A stretch of 64,000 nt of DNA from assembly GCF_020991375.1 (NCBI RefSeq), contig NZ_JAJLQZ010000020.1, positions 1 to 64,000 of the forward strand. The letters are read 5' to 3'. Under the pieces are notes generated by a model. It had not been told where the DNA came from. It did no database searches and saw nothing but the letters and a program-made list of their open reading frames with translations. Shown one piece after another: positions 41,140-49,386 of the stretch. This DNA comes from Glycomyces amatae. GTDB taxonomy: Bacteria; Actinomycetota; Actinomycetes; Mycobacteriales; Micromonosporaceae. Position numbers and translations under genes: made by a program. Position 1 is the first letter of the stretch; every line of letters begins with the position of its first letter.

Positions 41140-42714
41140 GTGACCGACATCGACTTCCACACGACCGCCGGGCGGCTCGCCGACCTGGCCGAGCGCCTCT
41201 CCGAAGCGGCCACGGGGAATCCCCGGGCGATCGAGAAGCAGCACGAGAAGGGCAAGCGGACCGCCCGCGAGCGCCTCGAGCAGCTCCTCGACGAGGGGTC
41301 GTTCGTCGAACTCGACGCACTCACGCGGCACCGCTCCACCAGCTTCGGCATGGAGGCGAACCGGCCCTACGGGGACGGCGTCGTCACCGGCTACGGCACC
41401 ATCGACGGCCGCGAGGTCTGCGTGTTCGCGCAGGACTTCACCGTCCTGGGCGGCTCGCTCGGGCAGGTCTCGGGCGAGAAGATCACCAAGATCCAGGACC
41501 TGGCGCTGCGCACCGGCCGCCCGATCATCGGCATCTCCGACTCCGGCGGCGCCCGCATCCAGGAGGGCGTCGCCTCCCTCGGCGGCTACTCGGACATCTT
41601 CTTCCGCAACGTGCGCGCCTCGGGCGTCATCCCGCAGATCTCGCTCATCATGGGGCCGTGCGCGGGCGGCGCGGTCTACTCGCCCGCGATCACCGACTTC
41701 ACCGTCATGGTCGACCAGACCTCGCACATGTTCATCACCGGGCCCGACGTGGTCCGCGCGGTGACCGGCGAGGACGTCGGCATGGAGGAGCTCGGCGGCG
41801 CCCGCACCCACAACGCCGTCGCCGGCAACGCCCACTACCTCGCCTCGGACGAGGACGACGCGCTCGAGTACGTCAAGCACCTGCTCTCGTACCTGCCCTC
41901 GAACAACCTCGACGAGCCGCCGGCCTACGAGTCCAAGGACTTCGAGCTCGACATCACCGCCACCGACCTCGAGCTCGACACGGTCGTGCCCGACTCGGCG
42001 AACCAGCCGTACGACATGCACAAGGTCCTCGAATCGGTGCTCGACGACGGCGAGTTCCTGGAGACCCAGTCGCTGTTCGCGAAGAACATCATCACCGGCT
42101 TCGGACGCCTCGACGGCCGCCCGGTGGGCGTGGTCGCCAACCAGCCCATGCACTTCGCCGGCTGCCTCGACATCGACGCCTCGGAGAAGGCCGCGCGGTT
42201 CATCCGCTTCTGCGACGCCTTCAACATCCCGATCATCTCCTTCGTGGACGTCCCGGGCTTCCTGCCCGGCACCTCGCAGGAGCACGACGGGATCATCCGC
42301 CGCGGCGCCAAGCTCATCTTCGCGTACGCCGAGGCCACCGTCCCCAAGCTCACCGTGGTCACCCGCAAGGACTACGGCGGCGCGTACTGCGTCATGGGCT
42401 CCAAGGGCGTCGGCGCCGACCTCAACCTGGCCTGGCCGACCGCCGAGATCGCGGTCATGGGCTCGCAGGGCGCGGTCAACATCCTCTACCGGCGCGAACT
42501 CGCCAAGGCCGACGACGAGCAGGCCAAGCGCGCCGAGCTCATGGCCGAGTACGAGGAGAAGCTGAACAACCCGTACGTCGCCGCCGAGCTCGGCTACATC
42601 GACGCGGTCATCCAGCCGCGCGAGACGCGGGCGATGCTCGTGCGCGGCCTGCGCATGAACGCCTCGAAGCGCGACGAGCTGCCCGCCAAGAAGCACGGGA
42701 ACATCCCGCTCTGA
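41140..42714 (+). CDS. accD5: Acyl-CoA carboxylase carboxyltransferase beta subunit
   Basis: A 524-aa biotin-dependent carboxyltransferase (AccD5/PccB type) that moves CO2 from biotin to propionyl- or acetyl-Co[21 protein letters not shown] and [18 protein letters not shown] are in the N-domain, [20 protein letters not shown] and [20 protein letters not shown] in the C-domain, so the active site is complete. GTG 41140 follows a TACGAT box. The biotin ligase is encoded divergently and the epsilon subunit downstream, but an NYN-domain gene interrupts them. Confidence 0.95.
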   Translation: MTDIDFHTTAGRLADLAERLSEAATGNPRAIEKQHEKGKRTARERLEQLLDEGSFVELDALTRHRSTSFGMEANRPYGDGVVTGYGTIDGREVCVFAQDFTVLGGSLGQVSGEKITKIQDLALRTGRPIIGISDSGGARIQEGVASLGGYSDIFFRNVRASGVIPQISLIMGPCAGGAVYSPAITDFTVMVDQTSHMFITGPDVVRAVTGEDVGMEELGGARTHNAVAGNAHYLASDEDDALEYVKHLLSYLPSNNLDEPPAYESKDFELDITATDLELDTVVPDSANQPYDMHKVLESVLDDGEFLETQSLFAKNIITGFGRLDGRPVGVVANQPMHFAGCLDIDASEKAARFIRFCDAFNIPIISFVDVPGFLPGTSQEHDGIIRRGAKLIFAYAEATVPKLTVVTRKDYGGAYCVMGSKGVGADLNLAWPTAEIAVMGSQGAVNILYRRELAKADDEQAKRAELMAEYEEKLNNPYVAAELGYIDAVIQPRETRAMLVRGLRMNASKRDELPAKKHGNIPL

Positions 42715-42722
42715 GACCCGCC

Positions 42723-42790
42723 GGAGGGCGCCGGGACCGCCGGCGGCGGCCGTTCGCGAGCCGCCGTCGCGAGCGGTTCCGGCGCCCTCC
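42723..42790 (+). terminator. Branched terminator after accD5
   Basis: GGAGGGCGCCGG (42723-42734) pairs with 42779-42790 (12 bp perfect), continues as GACCGC/GCGGTT, and encloses an inner GC stem. The NYN gene starts 181 bp further on, so it probably has its own promoter. Confidence 0.65.
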
Positions 42791-42970
42791 TCACGTCCCT
42801 TCACCCGTTCAGGCGAGCGTCTCGCGCGCCCCCTTCGCACTACCGGGCGAAACCGCTTTGCCGCGCGGGGCGGCGCGCACCACTCCCATCCCTAGAGTCC
42901 GATCCAGGTACCGTCTTATACAGCTGGGGGAAGCGGGACAATTCGTCCCGCCGGATGTTGGGAGTGGGCC

Positions 42971-43981
42971 ATGACACCAATCGGAGGAATGCTCCCCGGA
43001 CTGCCGTCGCGGCGGTACGCCATATTGATCGACGTCGGCTACCTCTACGCGGCCGCGGCGGAGCTCCTGCTCGACGCCACCTCCAGGCGCGACTACCGCG
43101 TCGACGCCGAGAAGCTCATCAAGTCGCTCATCGAGCGGGCCGCGCACACCCTCTCCGACGGGGAGCTGCTGCGCCTGTACTGGTTCGACGCCGCCCGCGA
43201 CCGGGTGCCCACCGTCGACCAGCGCGTCATCGCCAACATGGAGTACGTGAAGGTCCGCCTCGGGAACCTCAACTCGCGCGGCCAGCAGAAGGGCGTCGAC
43301 GCGCAGATCCGCTCCGACCTGGAGCTGCTCGCCCGCCACCGCGCCATCCACGAGGCGATCCTCCTCGCCGGCGACGAGGACATGGTCCCGGCCGTCGAGG
43401 TCGCCCAGGCCTACGGCGTGCGCGTCCACCTGTGGGGCGTCGAGCCGCCCTACGGCACCAACCAGGCCGAGCGCCTCGTGTGGGAGTCGGACACGGTCCA
43501 GACCATCGAGGCCGAGGACCTGCGGGCCTACTTCACCAAGAGCGGCACCGCCGCCGCGGCCACCCTCGGGATGGTCGGCGCGCCGATGGCGCAGCCCGAG
43601 GTGCGCGTGCCGAGCCCGGCCGCGGTCTTCGGGCAGCGCCAGTCCGTGGCGGTGACCATGAACGCCGCCGAGGCGCTGGCGCAGGCCGAGTCGGCCCGGC
43701 CGAAGTTCGTGCGCACCACGCAGACCGGCGAGAAGCTCGACCCCGAGACGGTGCGCCAGATCGGCGAGTACGTGGGCCACAAGTGGCTCCTGACCAGGGG
43801 CGCGGACAACATCGCGGACCTGCTGCCGGGGCCGCAGCTGCCGACCGTCATCGACAAGGAGCTCCTGGTGGAAGCCGAGAAGGAACTCGGCTACTCTCTA
43901 CGCGACCACCCCGAAGCGCGGATCTGGGTCCGCGACGGCTTCTGGGAGCGGGTGCACCGCGAGTTCGACATCGACGAGTGA
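42971..43981 (+). CDS. NYN-domain (PIN-like) protein
   Basis: A 336-aa protein. The N-terminal half is a NYN domain: YAILIDVGYLYAAAAELL with the first Asp, KGVDAQIRSDLELLARHRAI, and EAILLAGDEDMVPAVEVAQA with the second acidic cluster, so a metal-dependent RNase fold is intact. The C-terminal ~110 residues (LDPETVRQIGEYVGHKWLLT, then DHPEARIWVRDGFWERVH) look like a small winged-helix or OST-HTH-like RNA-binding domain. It is inserted between accD5 and accE and could act on RNA under the same control. Confidence 0.85.
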   Translation: MTPIGGMLPGLPSRRYAILIDVGYLYAAAAELLLDATSRRDYRVDAEKLIKSLIERAAHTLSDGELLRLYWFDAARDRVPTVDQRVIANMEYVKVRLGNLNSRGQQKGVDAQIRSDLELLARHRAIHEAILLAGDEDMVPAVEVAQAYGVRVHLWGVEPPYGTNQAERLVWESDTVQTIEAEDLRAYFTKSGTAAAATLGMVGAPMAQPEVRVPSPAAVFGQRQSVAVTMNAAEALAQAESARPKFVRTTQTGEKLDPETVRQIGEYVGHKWLLTRGADNIADLLPGPQLPTVIDKELLVEAEKELGYSLRDHPEARIWVRDGFWERVHREFDIDE

Positions 43982-44015
43982 CACCCTTGAAGACGTACAG
44001 GCGAGGAGTAACGCG

Positions 44016-44225
44016 ATGAGTCTGGAGCTCAAGGTCCTCCGCGGCAACCCCAGCGACGAGGAGCTGGCGGCACTGGTCGGGCTGATCACCGCCCTGCCGC
44101 GAGCCGAGGAGGAGTCCGAGGCGCCGCCGCGCCGGGCCTCCTGGTCGAACCCGGGCCTGCGGCTGCGGGTGCGCCGGTCCTGGCGCGAGACCGCCGTCCC
44201 GGCCCGCCGGGGAACGGACCGTTGA
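44016..44225 (+). CDS. accE: Acyl-CoA carboxylase epsilon subunit
   Basis: A 69-aa protein matching the actinobacterial acyl-CoA carboxylase epsilon subunit: LKVLRGNPSDEELAALVGLI at the start and a Trp-rich basic tail (ASWSNPGLRLRVRRSWRETA). It stabilises the alpha-beta carboxylase complex. GCGAGGAGT before the ATG is the ribosome site. Its TGA overlaps the TTG of maf, so the two are coupled. The biotinylated alpha subunit is not in the window. Confidence 0.88.
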   Translation: MSLELKVLRGNPSDEELAALVGLITALPRAEEESEAPPRRASWSNPGLRLRVRRSWRETAVPARRGTDR

Positions 44226-44815
44226 GCCGCCCGTTCGTCCTGGCCTCGCAGTCGCCCGCGCGGCGGGAGCTGCTCAAGGCCGCCGGGATCGAGCCGCTGG
44301 TGATCGTCTCGGGCGTGGACGAGAGCCAGGTGATGGGGGAGGACCCGGCCGAACTGGCCTCGACGCTCGCCGAGCTGAAGGCGCAGGCGGTGCTCGACCT
44401 GGTCGGGCCGGACGCGCTGGTGCTCGGCTGCGACTCGGTGCTGCACTTCGGGCGCGAGATCCTCGGCAAGCCCGAGGGGCCCGAGGAGGCGACCTCGCGG
44501 TGGAAGCGGATGCGCGGGAACTCGGGGACGCTCTACACCGGGCACTGCCTCATCGACACGGCCGCCGACCGCCGGGTCGTGCGGGCCTCGGGGACCGTGG
44601 TGCACTTCGCGGAGGTCTCGGACGAGGAGATCGCCGCGTACGTGGCGACGGGCGAGCCGCTGCACGTGGCGGGGTCCTTCACGCTCGACGGCTACGGTTC
44701 GGCGTTCATCGACCGCATCGAGGGCGACCCGGGCACGGTGATCGGGCTGTCGATGCCGCTGCTGCGCAACATGCTCGGCGAACTGGAGATCGCCCTCCAC
44801 GACCTGTGGCGCTAG
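44222..44815 (+). CDS. maf: Maf nucleoside-triphosphate pyrophosphatase
   Basis: A 197-aa Maf/YhdE-type pyrophosphatase that removes non-standard nucleotides and is linked to septum formation. VLASQSPARRELLKAAGIEP is the phosphate-binding signature, GCDSVLHFGREILGKPEGPE and SFTLDGYGSAFIDRIEGDPG the further motifs. The TTG start overlaps the accE stop by 4 bp, showing translational coupling. Length is normal for actinobacteria. Confidence 0.93.
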   Translation: MSRPFVLASQSPARRELLKAAGIEPLVIVSGVDESQVMGEDPAELASTLAELKAQAVLDLVGPDALVLGCDSVLHFGREILGKPEGPEEATSRWKRMRGNSGTLYTGHCLIDTAADRRVVRASGTVVHFAEVSDEEIAAYVATGEPLHVAGSFTLDGYGSAFIDRIEGDPGTVIGLSMPLLRNMLGELEIALHDLWR

Positions 44816-44994
44816 AGGCGTTCACGGGCCCCTGACGGCCGTCGCCCGGCCCGCCCTCCCGTGGGCCCGCCACCATCTGAACCGGCCCCGCGCGGCGGCG
44901 GCCGGCCGTCATGCTCTCCCGCTGCGTTGCCGGCGCTCCAGAGCGCCCCTGGCCCGGCAGGGTCGGGGGACCGGCGGGTCCAGTGGGTCCGGCG

Positions 44995-45057
44995 CCCCCG
45001 GCGTCGGGTGTGTCGCGGCCGGGGCCCCTCGCACAAGGGTGCCCGGCGGGTGCGACA
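44995..45057 (+). repeat. Dispersed repeat, class II
   Basis: CCCCCGGCGTCGGGTGTGTC to CGGCGGGTGCGACA, with CCCCTCGCACAAGGGTGCCC inside, near-identical to the copy at 37764. Confidence 0.75.
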
Positions 45058-45084
45058 GTTCGGGTGCGAAGGAGCGGTGACCGC

Positions 45085-45148
45085 TCCCCGGGGCCGGGCG
45101 TGTCGGAATCCGGACGCCCCATGTCAACTTTGGCGCAGGGGTGTGACA
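45085..45148 (+). repeat. Dispersed repeat, class I
   Basis: CCCCGGGGCCGGGCGTGTCG to GCAGGGGTGTGACA with ATGTCAACTTTGGCGC inside, matching the class I copy at 37683. Confidence 0.75.
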
Positions 45149-45163
45149 CTGCCGCGGTCGTCC

Positions 45164-45228
45164 GGCCCCCGGGGTCGGGCGCGTCGCGCCCCGGGCCCCT
45201 CGCACAAGGGCGCCCCGGAGGTACGACG
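45164..45228 (+). repeat. Dispersed repeat, class II
   Basis: GCCCCCGGGGTCGGGCGCGT to GGAGGTACGACG with CCCCTCGCACAAGGG inside. Slightly diverged at the right end. Confidence 0.7.
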
Positions 45229-45268
45229 GTTCCCGCCGAGCGGCCCGTTCGCAGCGGGCCGGCCCCGG

Positions 45269-45949
45269 TCAGGCGGTGTCCGTGCCCGCCCGGCGGCGCC
45301 TGGTCTTCGTGGCCTCTCTCGCGTCGACCGCCTCCAGCCGCCAGCGCTGCGCCGCCTCCAGTGTCGGGCCGCGTCCTTCCTCCAAGTGCGCCAATGCGAT
45401 CGCGGCCGCCCGGTCGGCGTCCGCCGCTTCGAGCGCCTCGAGCAGCTCGGCGTGCTCCTCCCGCTGCCGGGCCGGGTCGCGCTCCACGGTCAGGTGGAAC
45501 AGCCACCGCATCCGCGCCTCCAGCGGCCCCATGATCTGCCCCAGCAGCGGATTCCCCGCCGCCGCCACGAGCTCCCGGTGGAAGGCCGCGTTCGCCTCCG
45601 TCCGCGACGCGTCGTCCTCGCGCGGCCCCGCGCACTCCCGCAGCCGCTCCAGCACCCCGGCGTCGGCATTCCGCGCCGCGAGGCGCGCCGCCAGCGGCTC
45701 GAGCCCGGCGCGCACGTCGAACAGGTCCTCGATGTCCTTCGGCGTCGGCACGGTGACGATGCTCCCCTGGCCCGGGACCGCCGTGACCAGGCCGTCCGCC
45801 GCCAGGCGCTGCAGGGCCTCGCGCAGCGGAATCCGCGAGACCGCGAACTCGGCGGCGAGGTCGCGCTCGATCAGCCGCGCGCCCGGCCGCAGCCCGACGG
45901 TGACGATGCGCTCGCGCAGCGCCTGGTAGACCTGTTCGGCTCGGCTCAT
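45269..45949 (-). CDS. GntR-family regulator (FCD domain)
   Basis: A 226-aa GntR regulator of the FadR/FCD subfamily. RLIERDLAAEFAVSRIPLRE followed by ALQRLAADGLV is the winged-helix, and the alpha-helical FCD domain (EANAAFHRELVAAAGNPLLG, WLFHLTVERD, EEHAELLEALE) holds the metal-binding His residues. Divergent from the amidohydrolase at 46060, and two GGTATACC palindromes between them are its likely sites. It probably represses the amidohydrolase until a nucleobase-like or acidic ligand binds. Confidence 0.9.
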   Translation of the reverse strand: MSRAEQVYQALRERIVTVGLRPGARLIERDLAAEFAVSRIPLREALQRLAADGLVTAVPGQGSIVTVPTPKDIEDLFDVRAGLEPLAARLAARNADAGVLERLRECAGPREDDASRTEANAAFHRELVAAAGNPLLGQIMGPLEARMRWLFHLTVERDPARQREEHAELLEALEAADADRAAAIALAHLEEGRGPTLEAAQRWRLEAVDAREATKTRRRRAGTDTA

Positions 45950-45994
45950 GACCCGTCTCTCTCACGGCACCGGCGGGTGGCCGGATCGGCGTCA

Positions 45995-46025
45995 ACGGTA
46001 TACCGTCGCCATTAATGGTATACCG
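45995..46025. promoter_or_regulatory. Paired GntR operators
   Basis: ACGGTATACCGT (45995-46006) is a perfect 12-bp palindrome, and a second GGTATACC core lies at 46017-46024, centres exactly 20 bp (two turns) apart on the same face. GGTATACC is typical of FadR-class GntR sites. Both lie between the divergent regulator and deaminase genes. Confidence 0.7.
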
Positions 46026-46059
46026 CTAAAAGCGGGACCTGAGGCGAAAGGACCGACAC

Positions 46060-47238
46060 ATGACCGACCTGCTGCTGCGCGACGCCCGGCTCTGGGGCCG
46101 CGAAGGACGCACCGACCTGCGCATCGAGGACGGCCGCATCGCCGCCGTCGGCGACAAGCTCTCCGGCCAGGGCGCCCACGTCGAGGACCTCGGCGGCGCC
46201 GTCGTCATCCCCGGCCTGGTCGACGCCCACGCCCACGTCGACAAGACCCTCTGGGGCGGCCCGTGGGTCCCGCGCACCGCCGGGCCCGGCCTCGCCGCCG
46301 CCATCGCCTACGGCCGCGACCGCCGCGCCGAGTTCGGCGTCCCCAACCCCGACTACATCACCGCGCTGCTCACCAACATGGTCGTCTCCGGCACCACCCA
46401 CGCCCGCTCCCACGTGGACGTCGACCCGGGCATCGGCATCGGCGCGGTCGAGGCCGTCCGCGAGGCCGCCGAGCGCCTCGGCGGGCGCATCGACGTCCAA
46501 CTCGTCGCCTTCCCCCAGACCGGCATCCTCGTCAGCCCCGGCACCGCCGAACTCATGGAGGAGGCGCTGAAGGCCGGCGTGACCACGGTAGGAGGCATCG
46601 ACCCGGCCGGGTTCGACGGCGACGCCGAACGCCATCTCGACCTCGTCTTCGACCTCGCCGAACGCTACGGCGCCGAGATCGACGTCCACCTCCACGACGG
46701 CGGCGACCTCGGCGTCCGCGAGTTCGACCTCATCATCGAGCGCACCAGGGCCCTCGGCTACCGCGGCAAGGTCACCATCAGCCACGCCTTCGCGCTCTGC
46801 GACGCCGACGACGCCACCCGCGCCCGGCTCATCGCCGACCTCGCCGAACTCCAGATCAGCCTGACCTCGGTGGCCCCCAAGCAGATCCTGCCGCTGCGCG
46901 AACTCGACGCCGCGGGCGTCACCATGGGTATCGGCAACGACGGCGTGCGGGACCTGTGGAGCCCCTACGGCACCGGCGACCTGCTCCAGCGCACCCAGTG
47001 GTTCGCCCGGGGCGCCGGGTTCAGCCGCGACGCCGACATCGAGCTCGCCCTCGAGGCGGCCACCTTCGGCGGCGCGCGGCTGCTCAAGATCGAGGGCTAC
47101 GGCCTCGCCGTGGGCGACACCGCCGACCTCGTGGCCGTCCCCGGCCGCAACCCCTCCGAGGCCGTGCTCGAGCACCGCGAGCGCGCGCTCGTGGTCAAGG
47201 GCGGCCGGATCGTCGCCCGCCGCGGCGCGCTCGTCTGA
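46060..47238 (+). CDS. Cytosine deaminase-like amidohydrolase
   Basis: A 392-aa amidohydrolase. VIPGLVDAHAHVDKTLWGG supplies the HxH metal ligands, then HLHDGGD, TISHAFALCD and IGNDGVRDLWSPYGTGDLL give the later His and Asp ligands in the order of cytosine deaminase. Substrates in this group include cytosine, N-acylated or cyclic imidazolones; the exact one is not clear. GCGAAAGG precedes the ATG. The divergent GntR gene should control it. Confidence 0.85.
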   Translation: MTDLLLRDARLWGREGRTDLRIEDGRIAAVGDKLSGQGAHVEDLGGAVVIPGLVDAHAHVDKTLWGGPWVPRTAGPGLAAAIAYGRDRRAEFGVPNPDYITALLTNMVVSGTTHARSHVDVDPGIGIGAVEAVREAAERLGGRIDVQLVAFPQTGILVSPGTAELMEEALKAGVTTVGGIDPAGFDGDAERHLDLVFDLAERYGAEIDVHLHDGGDLGVREFDLIIERTRALGYRGKVTISHAFALCDADDATRARLIADLAELQISLTSVAPKQILPLRELDAAGVTMGIGNDGVRDLWSPYGTGDLLQRTQWFARGAGFSRDADIELALEAATFGGARLLKIEGYGLAVGDTADLVAVPGRNPSEAVLEHRERALVVKGGRIVARRGALV

Positions 47239-47329
47239 GCCGTTCCGAGAGCTCGCAGACCCCCTGCCCGGCTGTTACGGTTGCGGCACGCGGGGCCTGT
47301 CCGGGCTCGCGGCAGGACAGGGGGCGGCA

Positions 47330-47710
47330 GTGGCGCGAGTGACCATCAGCGGTTCGGACCTGGTCGTGACCATCGAGGGGATCCGAAGGCTCGGCACGCT
47401 CAAGAGCGAGCTGACGATCCCGCTCGCGAACGTGCGGGGCGCGACCGCGGACCCTGAGATCTCGATCGACTGGCCCGGCCTGAAGGCGGGCGGCTCCTGG
47501 CCGGGACGCAGGCGCGTCGGCACCGGCCTCTACGGGCACTACCTCGGCGGCGTGTTCACCCAGGACGGCGACCGCGTGTTCTGGGACGTCCGCGACCCCG
47601 CGAAGGCCGTCGTCATCGAGCTCGACGGCGACGACTTCTCCCGCCTCATCGTCGAAGTCGAGGACCCCGGATCGACCGTCGAGTCGATCCGCGCCGCGAT
47701 GCCGTCCTGA
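47330..47710 (+). CDS. Hypothetical protein (bPH-like)
   Basis: A 126-aa soluble protein, mostly beta-strand (VTISGSDLVVTIEGIRRLGT, ELTIPLANVRGATADPEISI, RVFWDVRDPAKAVVIELDGD, RLIVEVEDPGSTVESIRAAM). The strand order and the final helix fit a bacterial PH-like domain, and similar proteins are widespread in actinomycetes with no known role. GTG 47330 begins the first strand. No partner gene is adjacent; the next gene is convergent. Confidence 0.75.
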   Translation: MARVTISGSDLVVTIEGIRRLGTLKSELTIPLANVRGATADPEISIDWPGLKAGGSWPGRRRVGTGLYGHYLGGVFTQDGDRVFWDVRDPAKAVVIELDGDDFSRLIVEVEDPGSTVESIRAAMPS

Positions 47711-47719
47711 GCCGAACGG

Positions 47720-48262
47720 CTAAGCGCGCCACTTGATGCCGCAGCCCGTCGACGGGTAGTGCGGCGTGGGGACCGGCTCGCCCTTGCGCACCAGCTCGAT
47801 CGCGGCCGCCAGGTACTCCCCGGTGACGGGCATCCCGTTGCCGGGGGTCGAGCCGTCGAACGCGCCCCGGTAGGCCAGCTTGCGGTCGGGGCCGTACAGG
47901 AAGAAGTCCGGGGTGCAGGCCGCGTTGTAGGCGCGGGCGACCTCCTGGGACTCGTCCACCAGGTACGGGAACGTCCAGTGCGCGCGGGCGGCCTGCTCGG
48001 CCAGGCCCTCCGGGCCGTCGTCGGGGTGGCTCTCGGTGTCGTTGGAGCAGATCGCGACCACGTCCAGGTCGGCCTGGCCGGTGGTGAACGAGCCGAAGGT
48101 CTGCTCGATGTGCCGCACGTAGGGGCAGTGGTTGCAGGTGAACGCCACCAGCAGCGCGTGGGAGTCGAAATCGGACAGCGAGCGGAGTCCGCCGTCGAGG
48201 TCGGGCAGCGTGAAGTCCGGCGCGGGGGTGCCCAGCGGGACCATGGTCGAGTTGAGGGCCAC
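47720..48262 (-). CDS. Thioredoxin-fold (AhpC/TSA-like) protein
   Basis: A 180-aa thioredoxin-fold protein. VPLGTPAPDFTLPDLDGGLR is the peroxiredoxin/Tlp opening and FTCNHCPYVRHIEQTFGSFT carries a C-x-x-C motif (Cys-Asn-His-Cys), so it has a redox-active pair. TPDFFLYGPDRKLAYRGAFD and TGCGIKW at the end are typical of the thioredoxin-like PRX group. GTG 48262 is chosen because of GGAG upstream; MVPLGT is an alternative. Cytosolic, with no signal peptide. Confidence 0.85.
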   Translation of the reverse strand: MALNSTMVPLGTPAPDFTLPDLDGGLRSLSDFDSHALLVAFTCNHCPYVRHIEQTFGSFTTGQADLDVVAICSNDTESHPDDGPEGLAEQAARAHWTFPYLVDESQEVARAYNAACTPDFFLYGPDRKLAYRGAFDGSTPGNGMPVTGEYLAAAIELVRKGEPVPTPHYPSTGCGIKWRA

Positions 48263-48619
48263 GGGAATCGCACTCCAGGAATAGACGGCGGTGGCCTCCA
48301 TCGTAGGGAGTGCCGAGGGCGGGCTTCAACCGGTGAGGCCCGGTTCCCGCCCCACCCCACTTCGTGCGGCGGGGCTCCAGGCCAGGTAAGTGGAGCCCCG
48401 CCGCCGGCCGCCCGTACTACCCCACGTCGTCGGGCGGCCTCCTGGTGATGGCGACAAAGTCTCTTGTCGAGCAGGCTTGGCCTTTGTCGCCGCGCCATCA
48501 GGTGCGCTGGAAACAGCGTAGAACCACCCAATCGACTTGCGAAGTCAAAAACCCGACAAGTGCAGACATTGCTATTTGAGCATGAGAGTGGACGGTTCGT
48601 CACGCACCGTCGCCGCGAG
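48263..48619. other. Intergenic region rich in stem-loops
   Basis: No gene is supported in this 357-bp gap between two leftward genes. It contains four candidate hairpins in a row (48366-48404, 48450-48491, 48505-48518 with a GAAA loop, and about 48533-48545) and falls in GC content to the right. It could be a structured 3' region of the MerR transcript or a small RNA. Confidence 0.5.
48366..48404 (-). terminator. 14-bp perfect hairpin
   Basis: GCGGCGGGGCTCCA (48366-48379) pairs with 48391-48404, with an 11-nt loop. Located beyond the 3' end of the leftward MerR gene; it may terminate that transcript. Confidence 0.6.
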
Positions 48620-49294
48620 TCATTCCTTTGAGGACGGATCGTCTTCCCGCGGTTCCCGATGTCCTTCCCCCCGTGGGAAGTACCTGCCCGACACCTCGAT
48701 CTGGGCGATGCGCCGCAGCGCCCCGAAGATCGAGTCGCCGAGGACCGTTCCGACGACCAGTGCCTCGAGAATCTCGTCGCGGTCCTCCCGGAGACCGAGC
48801 AGCCGGAGGTCGAATTCGGCCACGATCTCGGCCGCGCGGGCGTACTCCCCGGTCAGGTCGACCATCTCGATCAGCCCCAGCTCGCGCAGCCGCCCGACGG
48901 CGTCGGCGAGGCTCCAGACGTAGCAGTGGTCGGGGTCGATCGACTCCCAGCCCTGGCGCCGCACGATCCCGCGCGCCGTCTCGAGGTCCTCGGCCGCGGG
49001 CTCCTCGCTCGGGACGCGGCTCTGCCACAGCGCCCGGCTCGCGACCCCGAGCGTGCCGTCGAGGTCGCGCTCCGGGTCCTCGATCTCGGTCAGCACCTCC
49101 CGCACCTTCGCGATCGGCACCGACCCGACCTCGACCATCGCCCGCACCAGCCGCAGCCGCCGGACGTGGTCCTCCCCGTACTCCACCTGGTTGTGGCTGC
49201 GGCGCTCGCCGCCGGAGAGCAGTCCCTCGCGGACGTAGTACTTGATCGTGGCCACCGGCACCCCGGTCCTCGCGCTCAGCTCTCCGATTCGCAT
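48620..49294 (-). CDS. MerR-family regulator
   Basis: A 224-aa MerR-type regulator. The first 70 residues are the DNA-binding domain (MRIGELSARTGVPVATIKYY, VREGLLSGGERRSHNQVEYG, HVRRLRLVRAMVEVGSVPIA) and the rest a helical effector domain (about residues 90-210) without a recognised metal site. It is divergent from the DUF2306 membrane protein gene, and a cluster of dyads in the 90-bp gap is its probable site. Confidence 0.9.
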   Translation of the reverse strand: MRIGELSARTGVPVATIKYYVREGLLSGGERRSHNQVEYGEDHVRRLRLVRAMVEVGSVPIAKVREVLTEIEDPERDLDGTLGVASRALWQSRVPSEEPAAEDLETARGIVRRQGWESIDPDHCYVWSLADAVGRLRELGLIEMVDLTGEYARAAEIVAEFDLRLLGLREDRDEILEALVVGTVLGDSIFGALRRIAQIEVSGRYFPRGEGHREPREDDPSSKE

Positions 49295-49318
49295 GCGTCC
49301 TTCTTACCCGAGGCGCGG

Positions 49319-49367
49319 TTGACCGCCCCGTGAATCTAGTGATAGTTTCACTATCGATAGTGTCACT
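49319..49367 (+). promoter_or_regulatory. Promoter and dyad cluster between MerR and DUF2306 genes
   Basis: TTGACC (49319-49324), 18 bp, TAGTTT (49343-49348) fits a MerR-type over-long spacer. CACTATCGATAGTG (49349-49362) is a perfect 14-bp palindrome, and AGTGA...TCACT arms (49338-49342, 49348-49352, 49363-49367) nest around it. A bound regulator could control both divergent genes. Confidence 0.5.
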
Positions 49368-49386
49368 CCCGATAAGGAGTCCTCGC

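Larger units (their letters stand above)
44816..45268. other. Intergenic region with three dispersed repeats
   Basis: This 453-bp gap between maf and the leftward GntR gene contains no supported gene. Three ~64-bp repeat copies occupy 44995-45228, alternating class II, class I, class II. The rest is GC-rich with no clear promoter. Confidence 0.7.

Noticed and set aside
40297-42840. A very long leftward frame continuing birA through accD5
   Set aside because: Only the first 266 residues are BirA; the rest is the complement of accD5.
48366-48545. Rho-independent terminator series or transfer RNA
   Set aside because: No U-tracts and no cloverleaf; left as a possible structured RNA.
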